IMG/VR virus record: IMGVR_UViG_3300031857_000797
Location: 1 to 32,850 of that record
DNA from: a virus
Length of the DNA stretch: 32,850 bases
Strand: one strand, 5' to 3'
Below, piece by piece: positions 1 through 7,451 of the stretch (its first letter is position 1; each line of letters opens with the position of its first letter). The notes beneath the pieces are model-generated. The model did not search any database. It worked only from the letters and a program-made list of their open reading frames with translations, and was not told the DNA's origin. Position numbers and translations under genes: made by a program.

Positions 1-127
1 TTGTGTTGTCTATGTAGATAAGATTCAAATCTTCAAAGGGATTATCAGACTGCTTGAGATAATCATCGATAATGGATCAATAGAGTACGAGTGTGCGGTC
101 TTCGGTGAATTAGGTGGATTCGTTTCT
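1..127. repeat. Left copy of 127-bp terminal direct repeat (assembly overlap)
   Basis: Bases 1-127 match bases 32724-32850 with no difference that I can find by direct reading. The repeat lies inside a protein-coding gene whose frame continues across the join, so it is an overlap left by the assembler on a circular graph and should be trimmed once. A length of 127 equals a common largest k-mer setting of de Bruijn assemblers, which supports this reading. The unique circle is 32,723 bp. Confidence 0.95.
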
Positions 128-1825
128 GCTATCGCTAATCGTAAAATAGAGGATTTAGATTTCTCTGCTTATGATCACGCTTGGACTGCAACTAATATCG
201 TAAACTCTTGGGAACAAGCATCTGGTAGTACTGCTTCAGGTATGGGGTATTTCTATCCGCTTATAGACTATGGTCAAGTTTCAGTAGGTAAACACGATTG
301 GCAGTACAAGGCTTTCAGACCTGCTCTATTCGTTCGTGAATACATCGATAAGATTATCACAGGTGCGGGATATACGTGGGAGAGTTCGTTCTTCAATAGC
401 AATCTATTCAAGCGATTAGTAGTTCCTAACAATCAGAAGGACTTGAGCAAAGCGACTACTTTGCAGTTCAAGGCTTATGATAGTTTAATGAGTTACCTAT
501 TTGCTTCTCCTTCAGGTTCTACAAACATCGAATACATAGCTACTAAACTCGGTCAGTTTACTGTTCTCGGTAGTTTTGCTTTCCAATACACAGGAGCTTC
601 ATTAAGTGCTGAAGCTAAGATAGTCTGCTCAGGTGCGACTGTTGTAGGAACAGGTCAGACAGGAACGGTTAATATAGGTTGGTACAAAAACGGAGTCTTT
701 CAGGCTCAGTCTTTTATTGGTCAGAATCGAGGGAACTTCGATAAGACTATCACATTCCCAATTACGTTAGCTACGAATGATACTATACAATTCAGATTAA
801 TTTTCTCTGGAGTATCGAATAATATGCAGGTAGATTTCTTGACCAATGATTTAGAAATCAATACAAGCATAGCTACGTTAGTTCCGTATAATCTGAATGA
901 AACTATCGAAATAAACGAGGTTACTCCGAGAGGTGTATTTCAAAAAGACTTCTTCTCTTCTATTGTGAAGATGTTTAACTTGTATGTAACGGAAAGCACA
1001 GATAGGGTAAAGCATCTAATCATTACTCCATTCATCGACTATTACGATTTCGATAACACGATTGATTGGACTCTGAAGGTTGATAGATCAAAGCCGTTTA
1101 GAATAAAGCCGATGAGCGAACTGAACGGAAGATTCTTTGAATACAAGTACAAGCAGGATGTTGATTTCTATAATGAGAATTACTTTAAGAAGTACAATGA
1201 AGGCTACGGAGATTTCTTAGAGGATACTGGTTTTGAGTTTGCAAACGACAAACAAACCGCAGAGATAATCTTCGCTGCTACTGCTCTCGTTCTTCCTGCT
1301 GCGAATGATAAAGTGCATTCTTCTATATTCAAGCTGAGCAATACTCAGAACTCTACTTCAGAAGATAAGATGGATAGTGTTATCCGCATTCTACAAGTAA
1401 GAAAGATAACAGGTAGAAACTCTTGGAAGATAGAAAACGGAACTTCTAACATTACCCCAGGCGGTGGTCAGATAACTTACTACGGATATGGTGGTCATTT
1501 AGATGATCCTTACACTCCTACTGCGGATATTAACTTCGGTGCTCCTAAAGAAGTTTATTTTACTCTGTCAGGTACTTATCCTTCCGCTAATTTATTTAAC
1601 GGATATTGGGGAGATTACGTTGCTGAGATTGCTGATAAAGATTCTAAGCTACTTACCTGTAACGTGCGTTTAACGGATATAGATATCTATAATCTTGATT
1701 TCTCTCGACCTATTTGGATTGATGGTTCATTATGGAGACTGAATAAGGTTATGGACTACAATCCGATGGTTGAGGATACCACGAAATGTGAATTTATTAA
1801 AGTAATAGAAACAACATACGCATAA
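2..1825 (+). CDS. Tail structural protein, 3' part of a 692-aa gene split by the circle join
   Basis: The frame is open from base 2 (codons for CVVYVDKIQIF) and stops with TAA at 1823-1825. It is the continuation of the ORF that starts at 32470, so the internal ATG at 242 is not the true start. The joined protein is 692 aa. It is rich in aromatic residues and beta-prone segments such as the stretch near FRPALFVREYIDKI, and it lies directly before the tape measure gene, whose start overlaps its stop (TAATG). Position and composition suggest a distal tail or baseplate-type structural protein. I do not recognise a named domain, and a tail-tip adhesin role is also possible. Confidence 0.85.
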   Translation, partial: CVVYVDKIQIFKGIIRLLEIIIDNGSIEYECAVFGELGGFVSAIANRKIEDLDFSAYDHAWTATNIVNSWEQASGSTASGMGYFYPLIDYGQVSVGKHDWQYKAFRPALFVREYIDKIITGAGYTWESSFFNSNLFKRLVVPNNQKDLSKATTLQFKAYDSLMSYLFASPSGSTNIEYIATKLGQFTVLGSFAFQYTGASLSAEAKIVCSGATVVGTGQTGTVNIGWYKNGVFQAQSFIGQNRGNFDKTITFPITLATNDTIQFRLIFSGVSNNMQVDFLTNDLEINTSIATLVPYNLNETIEINEVTPRGVFQKDFFSSIVKMFNLYVTESTDRVKHLIITPFIDYYDFDNTIDWTLKVDRSKPFRIKPMSELNGRFFEYKYKQDVDFYNENYFKKYNEGYGDFLEDTGFEFANDKQTAEIIFAATALVLPAANDKVHSSIFKLSNTQNSTSEDKMDSVIRILQVRKITGRNSWKIENGTSNITPGGGQITYYGYGGHLDDPYTPTADINFGAPKEVYFTLSGTYPSANLFNGYWGDYVAEIADKDSKLLTCNVRLTDIDIYNLDFSRPIWIDGSLWRLNKVMDYNPMVEDTTKCEFIKVIETTYA

Positions 1826-3708
1826 TGGCACAGGAAACAATAGGCATAAAAGTCGAGGTACAAGGTGGCGAATCGGTAGGATCACTTAAAAAGCAATTAC
1901 GAGAAGCGCAACAGGAAGTACAAGCGATGTCCGATAAGTTTGGTACTGCTTCTGAGCAAGCCGTTAAGGCAGCAAGAAGAGCTGCTGAGTTGAAGGATGC
2001 GATAGGAGATGCTAAGGCTTTGACCGATGCGTTTAATCCAGATAGAAAGTTTCAGGCTTTTGCTTCTGCTTTACAAGGCGTAGTAGGTGGATTTACTGCG
2101 GTACAGGGTGCGTTAGGATTGGTAGGAGTAGAGAATGAAAATGTAGAAAAAACACTATTAAGAGTTCAATCTGCAATGGCTTTCTCTCAGGGTATTAACT
2201 CTGTGTTAGAGGCTCGTGATTCTTTCAAGAATCTTAATACTGTTATTCAGTCTACTGCTATTTTTCAAAGGGCTAACAATGCTGCGACTGCGATAGCTAT
2301 TACTTTACAAAAGGCTTTTGGAGTAGCTACGATTGGTACAGGTAGAGCGTTTACAATTCTGAAGGGTGCTATCGCTGCGACAGGTATCGGACTTCTCGTC
2401 GTAGGTTTAACTACTCTTATCAGTAAAATATCTGAATGGACTTCAACAAGTGAGAAAGCAGCAGAGGCTCAGAAGAAACTCGCAGAGCAGACTGAGGTTA
2501 TTAACGGAGCTTTACAGAATCAGATAGATGTTTTAACTGCGGTAGGTAACAAAGAGAAGGAAATATTATCTCTTAAAAAGCAGCAGATAGATAATGAATT
2601 AAATGTTCTTCGTACCGCTGCAAAGGCAAAGGGTGAGCTTACTCTCGATGAGCTGAAAAAGTTTCGTGATCTAAAAACTCAGAAGGAAGTTTTAGACATC
2701 GAAGAGCAGAATAGATTAAATAAGATAGATAAAGAAGCGAAGGATAAACAAGATGCTAAGAATAAAGAGGCAGCAGAAAAGAATAAAGCAGCAGCTCAGG
2801 AGCGTGTAGCTGCTAATAAGCAAGCTGAAGAAGATATCAGGAAAGCACGTCAGGAAGCTGAGTTAAATGCTATAACAGATGAGAATCAAAGGAAGATTCG
2901 ACAAGCTGAGATAAACTTCGAGAATAGGAAGTTAGAAATAGAAGAACTGAAGGCGAGTGAAAAGCTAAAGACTCAACTATTAGTAGAAGAACAAAAGCTA
3001 AGAGACCAAGCCATAGCGGATGCGAAAGCAGCAGCAGTTCAAGCTGAGTTCGATGCTATTTTTGCAAGATTAGAAAGAGAACAGGAGTTAGAAGAAATAG
3101 AAAAGAAAAGAATAGCAGATGCTAATCAAAAAGAGTTCGATGATTTATTTGCTCGATTAGATGCTGAAACTAAAGCGGAAGCAGCAGCAGCCGAAGCTCA
3201 AAAAGAGATAGAGAAGCAAAAAGCAGATTTTAGAAAGCAGCAATTTTCAGAGGTTGGAGATGCTTTAGGAAAACTCGGTGAGATTGTTGGTCAGCAAACC
3301 GCAGCAGGTAAGGCTCTCGGTATTGCTCAGGCTTTGATTAATACTTATTCTGGTGCTACCGAAGCACTCAGACAAAAGTCCGTTCTACCTTCTCCGTTTG
3401 ACTTTGTAGCTAAAGCTATTAACGTAGCAGCTATTATTGCTTCAGGTATTAAATCAGTAAAGGCTATCGCATCCGTAAAAGTACCTGGAGGCGGTGGCGG
3501 TACTCCTTCTATTCCTTCCGCTTCAGTTAGTGGCGGTGCTGCTCCGATTTCTCCTCAAGCTCCGATTCAGAATACAGTAACCCAATTAGACCAGAGGTCT
3601 ATCAATCAGTTGGGTTCTGCTACTAATCGCTCTTATGTATTGGAATCAGACGTAAGTAACTCTCAGGAAAGAATCACTCGTATTAACAGAGCAGCAAGAT
3701 TAAACTAA
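1825..3708 (+). CDS. Tail length tape measure protein
   Basis: This 627-aa protein has the architecture of a tape measure protein. It has an N-terminal helical segment with a MSDKFG-type coil (residues about 15-60), a hydrophobic central part near residues 180-200 (GAIAATGIGLLVVGLTTLI), a long Glu/Lys/Ala/Gln-rich coiled coil (about 215-470), a second hydrophobic helix region (about 490-550), and a Gly/Ser-rich linker with PGGGGG before the C terminus. Tape measure proteins set tail length and enter the host envelope at ejection. At roughly 1.5 angstroms per residue the tail would be about 90-95 nm. The start overlaps the previous stop by one base. Confidence 0.9.
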   Translation: MAQETIGIKVEVQGGESVGSLKKQLREAQQEVQAMSDKFGTASEQAVKAARRAAELKDAIGDAKALTDAFNPDRKFQAFASALQGVVGGFTAVQGALGLVGVENENVEKTLLRVQSAMAFSQGINSVLEARDSFKNLNTVIQSTAIFQRANNAATAIAITLQKAFGVATIGTGRAFTILKGAIAATGIGLLVVGLTTLISKISEWTSTSEKAAEAQKKLAEQTEVINGALQNQIDVLTAVGNKEKEILSLKKQQIDNELNVLRTAAKAKGELTLDELKKFRDLKTQKEVLDIEEQNRLNKIDKEAKDKQDAKNKEAAEKNKAAAQERVAANKQAEEDIRKARQEAELNAITDENQRKIRQAEINFENRKLEIEELKASEKLKTQLLVEEQKLRDQAIADAKAAAVQAEFDAIFARLEREQELEEIEKKRIADANQKEFDDLFARLDAETKAEAAAAEAQKEIEKQKADFRKQQFSEVGDALGKLGEIVGQQTAAGKALGIAQALINTYSGATEALRQKSVLPSPFDFVAKAINVAAIIASGIKSVKAIASVKVPGGGGGTPSIPSASVSGGAAPISPQAPIQNTVTQLDQRSINQLGSATNRSYVLESDVSNSQERITRINRAARLN

Positions 3709-3710
3709 AA

Positions 3711-3718
3711 TCTATTTA
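3711..3718 (+). promoter_or_regulatory. TCTATTTA late element, 5 nt before the protease gene
   Basis: The 8-mer TCTATTTA ends exactly 5 nt before the ATG at 3724, in a 15-base gap after the tape measure gene. The same element at the same spacing precedes three other late genes (6926, 29283, 29865). I infer a phage -10-like promoter element. At this spacing transcription would begin at or next to the start codon. No convincing -33 element is visible. Confidence 0.5.
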
Positions 3719-3723
3719 AGAAT

Positions 3724-4614
3724 ATGGAAAAGGAATTACCAATTTACAGACTCGATATAAACGAAGATGAAGAATCCAACGTAGAGGTAGACTTCGTGGC
3801 TCTCGTGGATAGACCTGCGATAGAGCGGTCATTCTTGGCTTTCGCTGACTCTTATAGCGATTACCCTGAGTCAGTTAAGAATAACGCAAAGAACGCTCTT
3901 AAATGGGCAGAAGAAAACGGATGGGGTTCGTGTGGTACTCCTGTCGGTAAACTCCGAGCCAATCAATTAGCCAACGGAGAGCCTATCTCATTAGAGACTA
4001 TTAAGCGGATGTATTCATTCCTTAGTAGGCACGAAGCTAACGCAGATAAGTCTAAAGGTTACGGAGATGGCTGCGGTCAGTTGATGTACGATGCGTGGGG
4101 AGGTAAGTCTGCTCTTGCGTGGGCAGAGTCTAAGATTCGCCAATCAGAGAAGATGAGTTTCGAGATTCAAGATGAGGAGGAGAGAATTATCTCTGGCCCT
4201 CTTATGTTAGCTGATACTCCTATCTATCGCTACGATTCAAGCGGCGAATATTACGTTGTATTCACCGCAGACACAATTAAGAAAATCGCTCAGAAATACT
4301 TTAAGAAGGGTTATCAGTCGAATGTAAATTTGATGCACGATAACGGAATGGTAGTCGAAGGCGTAACAATGTTCGAGAGTTGGATAGTCGATGAGAAGCG
4401 TGGTATCAAGCCGATGAAGGGTTTTGAAGATGTAAAGGATGGCTCTTGGTTCGGTTCTTTCAAAGTAGAGAATGAGGATGTCTGGGAACTCGTTAAAGAA
4501 GGTAAACTAAAAGGATTCTCAGTTGAGGGGGTCTTTAACTATTCGAAGAGCGGAATAAGTAATCCACAGAAAATGATGCAGGATATTATAGATATCTTAC
4601 ATCAAGTATCTTAG
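3724..4614 (+). CDS. XkdF-type prohead serine protease with inserted module
   Basis: The 296-aa protein carries the XkdF-like prohead peptidase core at about residues 146-275 (RIISGPLMLADTPIYR, NLMHD, GSWFGSFKV, GFSVEG). By analogy with the S78 proteases, His205 and Ser266 are the likely catalytic pair. The opening VDFVALVDRPAIE is typical of the family. Between it and the core sits an extra module of about 95 residues (46-139) with the signature ETIKRMYSFLSRHE and an Asp/Trp/Gly-rich DAWGGKSALAWAESKI. The enzyme would cleave scaffold and capsid delta regions during head maturation, which fits its place just before scaffold and capsid. Confidence 0.88.
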   Translation: MEKELPIYRLDINEDEESNVEVDFVALVDRPAIERSFLAFADSYSDYPESVKNNAKNALKWAEENGWGSCGTPVGKLRANQLANGEPISLETIKRMYSFLSRHEANADKSKGYGDGCGQLMYDAWGGKSALAWAESKIRQSEKMSFEIQDEEERIISGPLMLADTPIYRYDSSGEYYVVFTADTIKKIAQKYFKKGYQSNVNLMHDNGMVVEGVTMFESWIVDEKRGIKPMKGFEDVKDGSWFGSFKVENEDVWELVKEGKLKGFSVEGVFNYSKSGISNPQKMMQDIIDILHQVS

Positions 4615-4647
4615 TAGTCTCATAGCGTTTAGTTTTTGGTTAAAATC

Positions 4648-4676
4648 GGGGGGCGTTTCTACGCTCCCCTTTTTCT
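4648..4676 (+). terminator. Intrinsic terminator between protease and scaffold
   Basis: Bases 4648-4656 (GGGGGGCGT) pair with 4661-4669 (ACGCTCCCC) through nine pairs with one G-T wobble, closing a TTCT tetraloop. A T-rich run follows (4670-4678). The hairpin lies in the 111-base gap between the protease stop and the scaffold start, directly ahead of a late promoter-like element at 4703. Confidence 0.85.
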
Positions 4677-4702
4677 TTATGTGGTCACATTTAACTCCCT
4701 CA

Positions 4703-4710
4703 CCTATTTA
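4703..4710 (+). promoter_or_regulatory. CCTATTTA late element, 15 nt before scaffold gene
   Basis: CCTATTTA is a one-base variant of the TCTATTTA element and ends 15 nt before the ATG at 4726. Two other sites (10520, 13245) have the same longer spacing of 15-16 nt. It follows a strong terminator, so the scaffold-capsid unit would need its own promoter at this place. Confidence 0.42.
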
Positions 4711-4725
4711 TGGTTAAATTATTTT

Positions 4726-5313
4726 ATGACCCCTTTAGAAGCACTCTTGCAAATCAAGCAGATGTTCGCTGAGATGCCTCCTGCTCCTGTGGAAGCACAA
4801 GAGATAGAGGTATCAATCGAGCCTGCTGCTCCTGAGTACAAAGAATATGTACTTAAGAACGGAGCTAAGGTCAAGATGGATAAGCTCGAAGTCGGTGGTA
4901 AGGTTATGCTCGTAGATGACGCAGGTCAAGAAAGTCCTGCTCCTGCTGGCGAACACGAACTCGCTGATGGAATGATTATCGTACTTGATGAGAATTCTGT
5001 GATTACTGAAATCAAACAACCTGAAGCTGCTCCTGTTGAAGAAGTAGTAGATGAGGAAATGAAGAAGAAAATCGCAGAGATGGAAGCTCAAATCGAGGAT
5101 ATGAAGAAGGGCAAAAAAGCACAAGAAGTAAAGATGGCAGAAGCAGAAGCAAAGTTTTCGGCTGCTATCAAAGAACTTACTGATGTCGTTTTGCAACTGA
5201 TTCAGACTCCTTCTGCCGATGCTACCGAGAAACCCAAGCAAACATTCAATAAAGTAGTACCGAGCAAAGATGCTCGTATCGATGCTTTTTTGAGTAAATA
5301 CGCAAACAAATAA
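4726..5313 (+). CDS. Capsid scaffold protein
   Basis: The start is placed at the ATG at 4726 (MTPLEALLQIKQMF), because an upstream in-frame ATG at 4636 lies in the terminator hairpin region and would add 30 unlikely residues. The resulting 195-aa protein is acidic and Pro/Ala/Glu-rich. It has a coiled coil at about 110-155 (EEMKKKIAEMEAQIEDMKKG) and a basic C-terminal tail (KDARIDAFLSKYANK), a common design for head scaffolds whose tail binds the capsid shell. It lies between the prohead protease and the major capsid gene. No enzymatic motif is visible. Confidence 0.8.
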   Translation: MTPLEALLQIKQMFAEMPPAPVEAQEIEVSIEPAAPEYKEYVLKNGAKVKMDKLEVGGKVMLVDDAGQESPAPAGEHELADGMIIVLDENSVITEIKQPEAAPVEEVVDEEMKKKIAEMEAQIEDMKKGKKAQEVKMAEAEAKFSAAIKELTDVVLQLIQTPSADATEKPKQTFNKVVPSKDARIDAFLSKYANK

Positions 5314-5337
5314 ATCTAAAATCTAAAATTTACAACA

Positions 5338-6279
5338 ATGGCTTTTGACGTAACCGCACTAACCAACTATACCAAAGAGAATGAAGCACTCTTGGTAACG
5401 AGTTCTGTACTCGGTGCAAAAACCGCTTCTTTGATTAAGGCTCAAGGTAACGTAATGGTAGGAGTTAAATCCTCTGAGAAAATCAACATTATGGATACCG
5501 ACGCTATCTTCCAAGCAGGTGGTACTTGCGGATTCAACGCTTCTGGTACTACTACTTTCACTCAGCGTACTGTGACTGTTGGTAAAATCAAAGTAAACGA
5601 GTCTCTGTGTCCTAAATCTCTTGAGAGCAAGTATCTGCAAAAGGCTCTTCCTGAAGGAAGCCGTTATGATACTATCGCTTTCGCTGCTGAGTACAACGAC
5701 AAGAAGTCTGCTCGTATCGCTGCTCAGTTGGAGACTGCGCTGTGGGCTGGAGATACGGCCTCTGCGAATGTTAACCTCAACAAATTTGATGGCCTTGTTA
5801 AGCTCATAGGGACATCTGCTGTTGAAGCTAACAACACTACATACTACGGAACTCCTGCTACTTCTATCACTTCTGCTAACGTGGTAGCGATTGTAGATGC
5901 TCTGTATCGTGCTATCCCTGCTACCGTTGTAGCTAAAGATGATATGACCATCTTTATGTCTCAGGACGTATTCCGCACTTACACCATCGCTCTGAAGAAC
6001 GCTAATATGTTCAATTACTCTTTCGATGGTAAAGCTGACAGCGAGTTCATCCTGCCAGGTACTTCTATCAAAGTAGTAGCTACCCCAGGTCTGAACGGAA
6101 TTAGCAAGCTGTATGCTATGCGTCTGAGCAACGCTTTCATCGGAACTGATCTTCTGAACGAAGAAGAGCGTTACGAGTTGTTCTACGCTAAAGAAGCAGA
6201 TGAAGTGCGTTTCGTAGCTGAGTTCAAACTCGGTGTAAACGTAGCCTTCCTCGATGAGGTTGCTTCTTTCATCATCTAA
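5338..6279 (+). CDS. Major capsid protein
   Basis: The 313-aa product lies directly after the scaffold gene and has features of an HK97-fold major capsid protein. There is an N-terminal arm (MAFDVTALTNYTKENEALLV), a central region resembling a spine helix (EYNDKKSARIAAQLETALWAGD, about residues 120-141) and a beta-rich C-terminal half ending RFVAEFKLGVNVAFLDEVASFII. The codon choice is markedly enriched in C-ending codons (aac, ctc, atc) compared with neighbours, as expected for a very highly expressed gene. The start follows an A/T-rich leader without Shine-Dalgarno, and a terminator hairpin follows its stop. The fold assignment rests on position and composition. Confidence 0.87.
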   Translation: MAFDVTALTNYTKENEALLVTSSVLGAKTASLIKAQGNVMVGVKSSEKINIMDTDAIFQAGGTCGFNASGTTTFTQRTVTVGKIKVNESLCPKSLESKYLQKALPEGSRYDTIAFAAEYNDKKSARIAAQLETALWAGDTASANVNLNKFDGLVKLIGTSAVEANNTTYYGTPATSITSANVVAIVDALYRAIPATVVAKDDMTIFMSQDVFRTYTIALKNANMFNYSFDGKADSEFILPGTSIKVVATPGLNGISKLYAMRLSNAFIGTDLLNEEERYELFYAKEADEVRFVAEFKLGVNVAFLDEVASFII

Positions 6280-6285
6280 TAAATC

Positions 6286-6311
6286 GGGGGGCTAATCACC
6301 CCCCACTTTTT
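6286..6311 (+). terminator. Intrinsic terminator after the major capsid gene
   Basis: Six G (6286-6291) pair with six C (6299-6304) around a CTAATCA loop, followed by ACTTTTTAAC. It starts 6 bases after the capsid stop. It would stop part of transcription and so separate capsid mRNA from the downstream tail gene. Confidence 0.82.
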
Positions 6312-6331
6312 AACTTAATAAATTTAATAAT

Positions 6332-6844
6332 ATGCCTTGTGCTTTAACTCAGGGATACACTCTTGATTGTAAGGATAGTTTGGGTGGTATCAAAGCGGTA
6401 TGGATGATTGAGTCAGGTAACGTGACTGCAATTACCGAAGCTTCTGGTATCGTTTCTGCTATCACAAAATCAGCAGGTAAGGTATTCCGTAAATATGAGT
6501 TAGTTAAGAACACAGGTGCTTTGACTGAGACTATTACTGCTTCTGTAGAAAACGGAACAGTATTCTACGCTCAGGAACTCAGCATCGTTCTTAATAAACT
6601 CCAAGCGAATACTCGTAACGAGATTCTGCTTCTCGCTCAGAACACTTTGTTGGTTGTAGTTCAAGATGCTAATGATAAGTATTGGCTCTTGGGTCGCACA
6701 CAAGGTTGTGATGTAACAGGCGGTACTGCTGCAACTGGTACTGCTCAGGGAGACCGTAGTGGTTACACTTTGACTATCACAGGTGCTGAGAAACAACTCG
6801 CTCCTGAAGTAGCAAGTGGTATCATTGCAGGTCTTACAACGTAA
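6332..6844 (+). CDS. Probable major tail tube protein
   Basis: The 170-aa protein opens MPCALTQGYTLDCKDSLGGI and is beta-rich with many Thr, Ala and Val residues and few charges. It lies alone between two strong terminators just after the major capsid gene, the pattern expected for a second very abundant structural protein. I associate proteins with this opening with phages of Bacteroidota, where they are reported as virion proteins. Tail tube is the best fit because the other abundant roles are already filled. A capsid decoration protein is the alternative. Confidence 0.6.
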   Translation: MPCALTQGYTLDCKDSLGGIKAVWMIESGNVTAITEASGIVSAITKSAGKVFRKYELVKNTGALTETITASVENGTVFYAQELSIVLNKLQANTRNEILLLAQNTLLVVVQDANDKYWLLGRTQGCDVTGGTAATGTAQGDRSGYTLTITGAEKQLAPEVASGIIAGLTT

Positions 6845-6876
6845 GCTTTCGTGGCTCGTTATAGGTAGGTAGATAA

Positions 6877-6905
6877 GCCCTCACTTCGGTGGGGGTTTTT
6901 CTTTT
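6877..6905 (+). terminator. Intrinsic terminator with TTCG loop
   Basis: CCCTCAC (6878-6884) pairs with GTGGGGG (6889-6895) with one G-T wobble and is closed by a TTCG tetraloop, one of the most stable loops known. It is followed by a long T tract (6896-6906, one C). It ends the tail tube unit and is followed 21 bases later by a TCTATTTA element. Confidence 0.9.
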
Positions 6906-6925
6906 TGGGAAAAAAACAGAATTTA

Positions 6926-6933
6926 TCTATTTA
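6926..6933 (+). promoter_or_regulatory. TCTATTTA late element, 5 nt before gene 6939
   Basis: A perfect TCTATTTA ends 5 nt before the ATG at 6939. It follows the strong terminator at 6877-6905, so transcription of the portal region must restart near here. A TTTTTG at 6902-6907 is at the right distance to serve as an upstream element but overlaps the terminator T tract, so I give it little weight. Confidence 0.55.
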
Positions 6934-6938
6934 GTAGT

Positions 6939-7451
6939 ATGATTCACTTTACTAAGAATACAAGTTCGGGAATTGTGGTTACTTTGACCGAGAGGCAGAC
7001 TCTTACTACTCCGAATTATTTATTTTGGTTTAAGAGCAGAGGTACTAATCAGGTAGTCTCTTTTGTAATGTTAAACGCTACGGATACGAGTCCACATAAA
7101 GAGAGGTATAATCAGTTTTCAATAGACGTAGATACTCATTTCGCTGACTCTCCAGAAGGTGATTGGGAATATGAAATCTACGAGCAAACATCTACAACGA
7201 ATACGAACCCTGATAATGCTCTTACTCTTTTAGAGACAGGTATTATGCGGTTGAGTAACCTCGGAAATCTTTTACAAGTGAATGTTTATAGCAACGAATT
7301 TGATGCAGAGCCTGTGGATGCTTTATTAATTTCTGATGAGAATTATAGCGGATATCTAAATAACGAACCCGATAATACGGTGATAGTTCCTGAGTATCAA
7401 CCTACGAACTACACTACAAATAATCCTGATAATTCATTTATTACTTTATGA
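6939..7451 (+). CDS. Structural protein of unknown role
   Basis: The 170-aa protein is acidic and beta-rich. It begins MIHFTKNTSSGIVVTLTERQ and ends with an Asn/Pro/Thr/Tyr-rich tail (residues about 135-170) that looks disordered. The central part with GDWEYEIYEQ resembles small immunoglobulin-like or beta-sandwich virion proteins. It lies between the tail tube gene and the portal gene and its stop overlaps the portal start (ATGA), so it is translated with the portal. I do not recognise the family. A head fibre or decoration protein is possible. Confidence 0.6.
   Translation: MIHFTKNTSSGIVVTLTERQTLTTPNYLFWFKSRGTNQVVSFVMLNATDTSPHKERYNQFSIDVDTHFADSPEGDWEYEIYEQTSTTNTNPDNALTLLETGIMRLSNLGNLLQVNVYSNEFDAEPVDALLISDENYSGYLNNEPDNTVIVPEYQPTNYTTNNPDNSFITL

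Noticed and set aside
1-127. A true direct terminal repeat of the virion genome
   Set aside because: The repeat lies inside a gene that reads through in frame, and its length equals a common assembler k-mer. Assembly overlap explains it fully.
4636-4725. Upstream start of the scaffold gene at 4636
   Set aside because: The added residues are translated from a strong terminator hairpin and a promoter-like element. The ATG at 4726 is the better start.
4813-5241. Antisense 142-codon frame over the scaffold gene
   Set aside because: It is a shadow of a Glu/Lys-rich coding strand, with Phe/Leu/Ser-rich nonsense composition and no start context.
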